Shown here: positions 63,081 through 64,000 of the stretch, in pieces
Layout: each line of letters starts with the position of its first letter
How positions within the stretch are numbered: the first letter of the stretch is position 1
Assembly (NCBI GenBank): GCA_003451675.1
Contig: DMCY01000093.1
Coordinates: forward strand, 1-64,000
DNA length: 64,000 nt
Direction of reading: 5' to 3'
From: Candidatus Atribacteria bacterium
GTDB lineage: Bacteria > Atribacterota > JS1 > SB-45 > 34-128
Made by a program: the position numbers and the translations under genes
The notes under the pieces: generated by a model
What the model was told of the DNA's origin: nothing
Databases searched by the model: none
What the model saw: only the letters and a program-made list of their open reading frames with translations

Positions 63081-64000
63081 CTACCTCCTCAAAAAAAAGG
63101 ATATTTTGTAGCGAAGAAGAATCTCACTTCCAATAAGGAAGAATAATATTAATCCGTTAAATACATTAATTAATTGGAACGGTAGCCCAAGTGATACTTT
63201 AATTACATCCCCTCCGGACATAATAACCCCAAACAGAAGAGATGTTACTATCACAGCTAAGGGATTGCGTCGTGCTAACCAGGCGACGATGATTGCGGTA
63301 TACCCATAACCCATTGAGATATGAGTCGGCCCCAATAGCCGCATATGAATACCCGCAATCTCCCCCACTCCAGCCAATCCCGCAAAACCCCCGGAAATAA
63401 GCATTACAAGTAGAGTCGTCTTGAGTTGACTAATACCCGCATACCTTGCTGCATCAGGGTTCTCTCCAATAACCCTGATCTCAAACCCACTCCTGGTGTA
63501 GTTAATTAATATATACATTACAACAGCAAGAACAAGTCCCAAGACTAAGGTCGGCCAATGGATGCGGGTACCATAGATGGTCGGCAGCCATGCAGCACGC
63601 GGGAAAGTATCAGAATAGGCAAATCCACGCGCGGATGGCCCTTTCCAAGGACCGTGGATTAACCACTCAACAAAGTATATGGCAACATAGTTCATCATTA
63701 AAGTCGTAATGACATCATTTACCCCCAAAATAACTTTTAAGATGGCTGGAATAAGTCCCCATGCGGCTCCGCCCAAGAACCCACCTATAAACATCGCTGG
63801 TAAGAGTAACGGACCAGGTAGCTTACTAAAAAGAGCAATTCCAGCTGCGGTAACTGCTCCCATAAGAAGCTGTCCTTCGGCTCCAATATTCCAGAAGAAA
63901 GCACGGAAGGCAATCGTTAACCCAACCCCACAAAGTAATAGAGGAATCGCCCGACGTATTGTTTCGGTCAGCCCAAATGTGCTTCCCAATGATCCCCGTA
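63081..64000 (-). CDS. Nucleoside-type ABC transporter permease, inner subunit 1 (partial)
   Basis: At least 306 residues; the frame runs open to the window edge, so the start is outside. The sequence shows ETIRRAIPLLLCGVGLTIAFRAFFWNIGAEGQLLMGA and EIRVIGENPDAARYAGI, typical of NupP/BmpB-like permeases. The TTG at 63989 is in frame but the reading continues upstream, so it should not be taken as the start. It pairs with the permease encoded 3 nt downstream. Confidence 0.92.
   Translation of the reverse strand, partial: RGSLGSTFGLTETIRRAIPLLLCGVGLTIAFRAFFWNIGAEGQLLMGAVTAAGIALFSKLPGPLLLPAMFIGGFLGGAAWGLIPAILKVILGVNDVITTLMMNYVAIYFVEWLIHGPWKGPSARGFAYSDTFPRAAWLPTIYGTRIHWPTLVLGLVLAVVMYILINYTRSGFEIRVIGENPDAARYAGISQLKTTLLVMLISGGFAGLAGVGEIAGIHMRLLGPTHISMGYGYTAIIVAWLARRNPLAVIVTSLLFGVIMSGGDVIKVSLGLPFQLINVFNGLILFFLIGSEILLRYKISFFLRR

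Noticed and set aside
63987..63989. TTG as the start of the last permease
   Set aside because: The reading frame stays open to the window edge and the family protein is longer, so the true start is outside.

Overview
The window is a dense, AT-rich bacterial chromosome segment. Genes are mostly packed in overlapping operons and start at ATG, TTG, GTG and probably once at ATT. The gene set points to an anaerobic, fermentative bacterium: ETF-linked lactate dehydrogenase, a complete selenocysteine system, a selenium-dependent-type molybdenum hydroxylase cluster and nitroreductase/flavodoxin genes, with no respiratory genes seen. Low GC, several families of degenerate interspersed repeats and this gene mix would fit an uncultured lineage such as Atribacterota/OP9-JS1. 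That placement is a guess from style, not a phylogenetic result.

Layout: 0.2-2.3 kb, a cobalamin riboswitch with its own promoter and terminator drives cobC-cobT. 2.4-5.4 kb, LysE exporter, MntP, a decayed thioredoxin reductase, a glutaredoxin-like protein and a diguanylate cyclase. 5.7-7.1 kb, a graveyard of mobile-element pieces: 5'-truncated group II intron, frameshifted helicase fragment, REP-associated transposase tail and a REP-like palindrome. 7.5-13.2 kb, arsC and a four-gene operon of a GPH-type sugar symporter, two nitrilase-family proteins (one lacking its whole catalytic triad) and an alpha/alpha-barrel glycosidase.

13.4-27.7 kb is a cell-wall sugar salvage island: nagB, nagA, a FAD-linked lactate dehydrogenase with etfA/etfB, anmK, a serine hydrolase, an oligopeptide-type ABC importer without ATPases, a GNAT acetyltransferase, murQ and an RpiR regulator. 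MurQ releases D-lactate from MurNAc-6-P, and the LDH-ETF genes lie in the same operon as nagA/nagB, so the island could use both halves of muramic acid.

28-38 kb holds an IS200 element beside an NlpC/P60 remnant, tldD/pmbA, yhaM, tRNA-Leu overlapping the 3' end of hisC, adenosine deaminase, a small metalloprotease, flavodoxin and nitroreductases. 37.4-43.9 kb is a damage-response block: lexA with an operator inside its promoter, a DUF72 gene, a DnaE polymerase whose 3' end is built from a repeat, and dinB.

43.9-58.6 kb is the most distinctive part. It holds a molybdenum hydroxylase (FAD, 2Fe-2S and a molybdenum subunit split into two coupled genes), ygfK, a fucose-isomerase-like gene, then tRNA-Sec, selA, selB and a selD that itself contains an in-frame UGA, a lipoprotein, and a 100-residue HesB-like selenoprotein missed by ordinary gene calling because of its UGA. 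Both UGAs are followed by plausible bacterial SECIS hairpins. 58.6-64 kb holds a DUF6506 gene, two nucleoside phosphorylases and a BMP-type nucleoside ABC importer that runs off the right edge.
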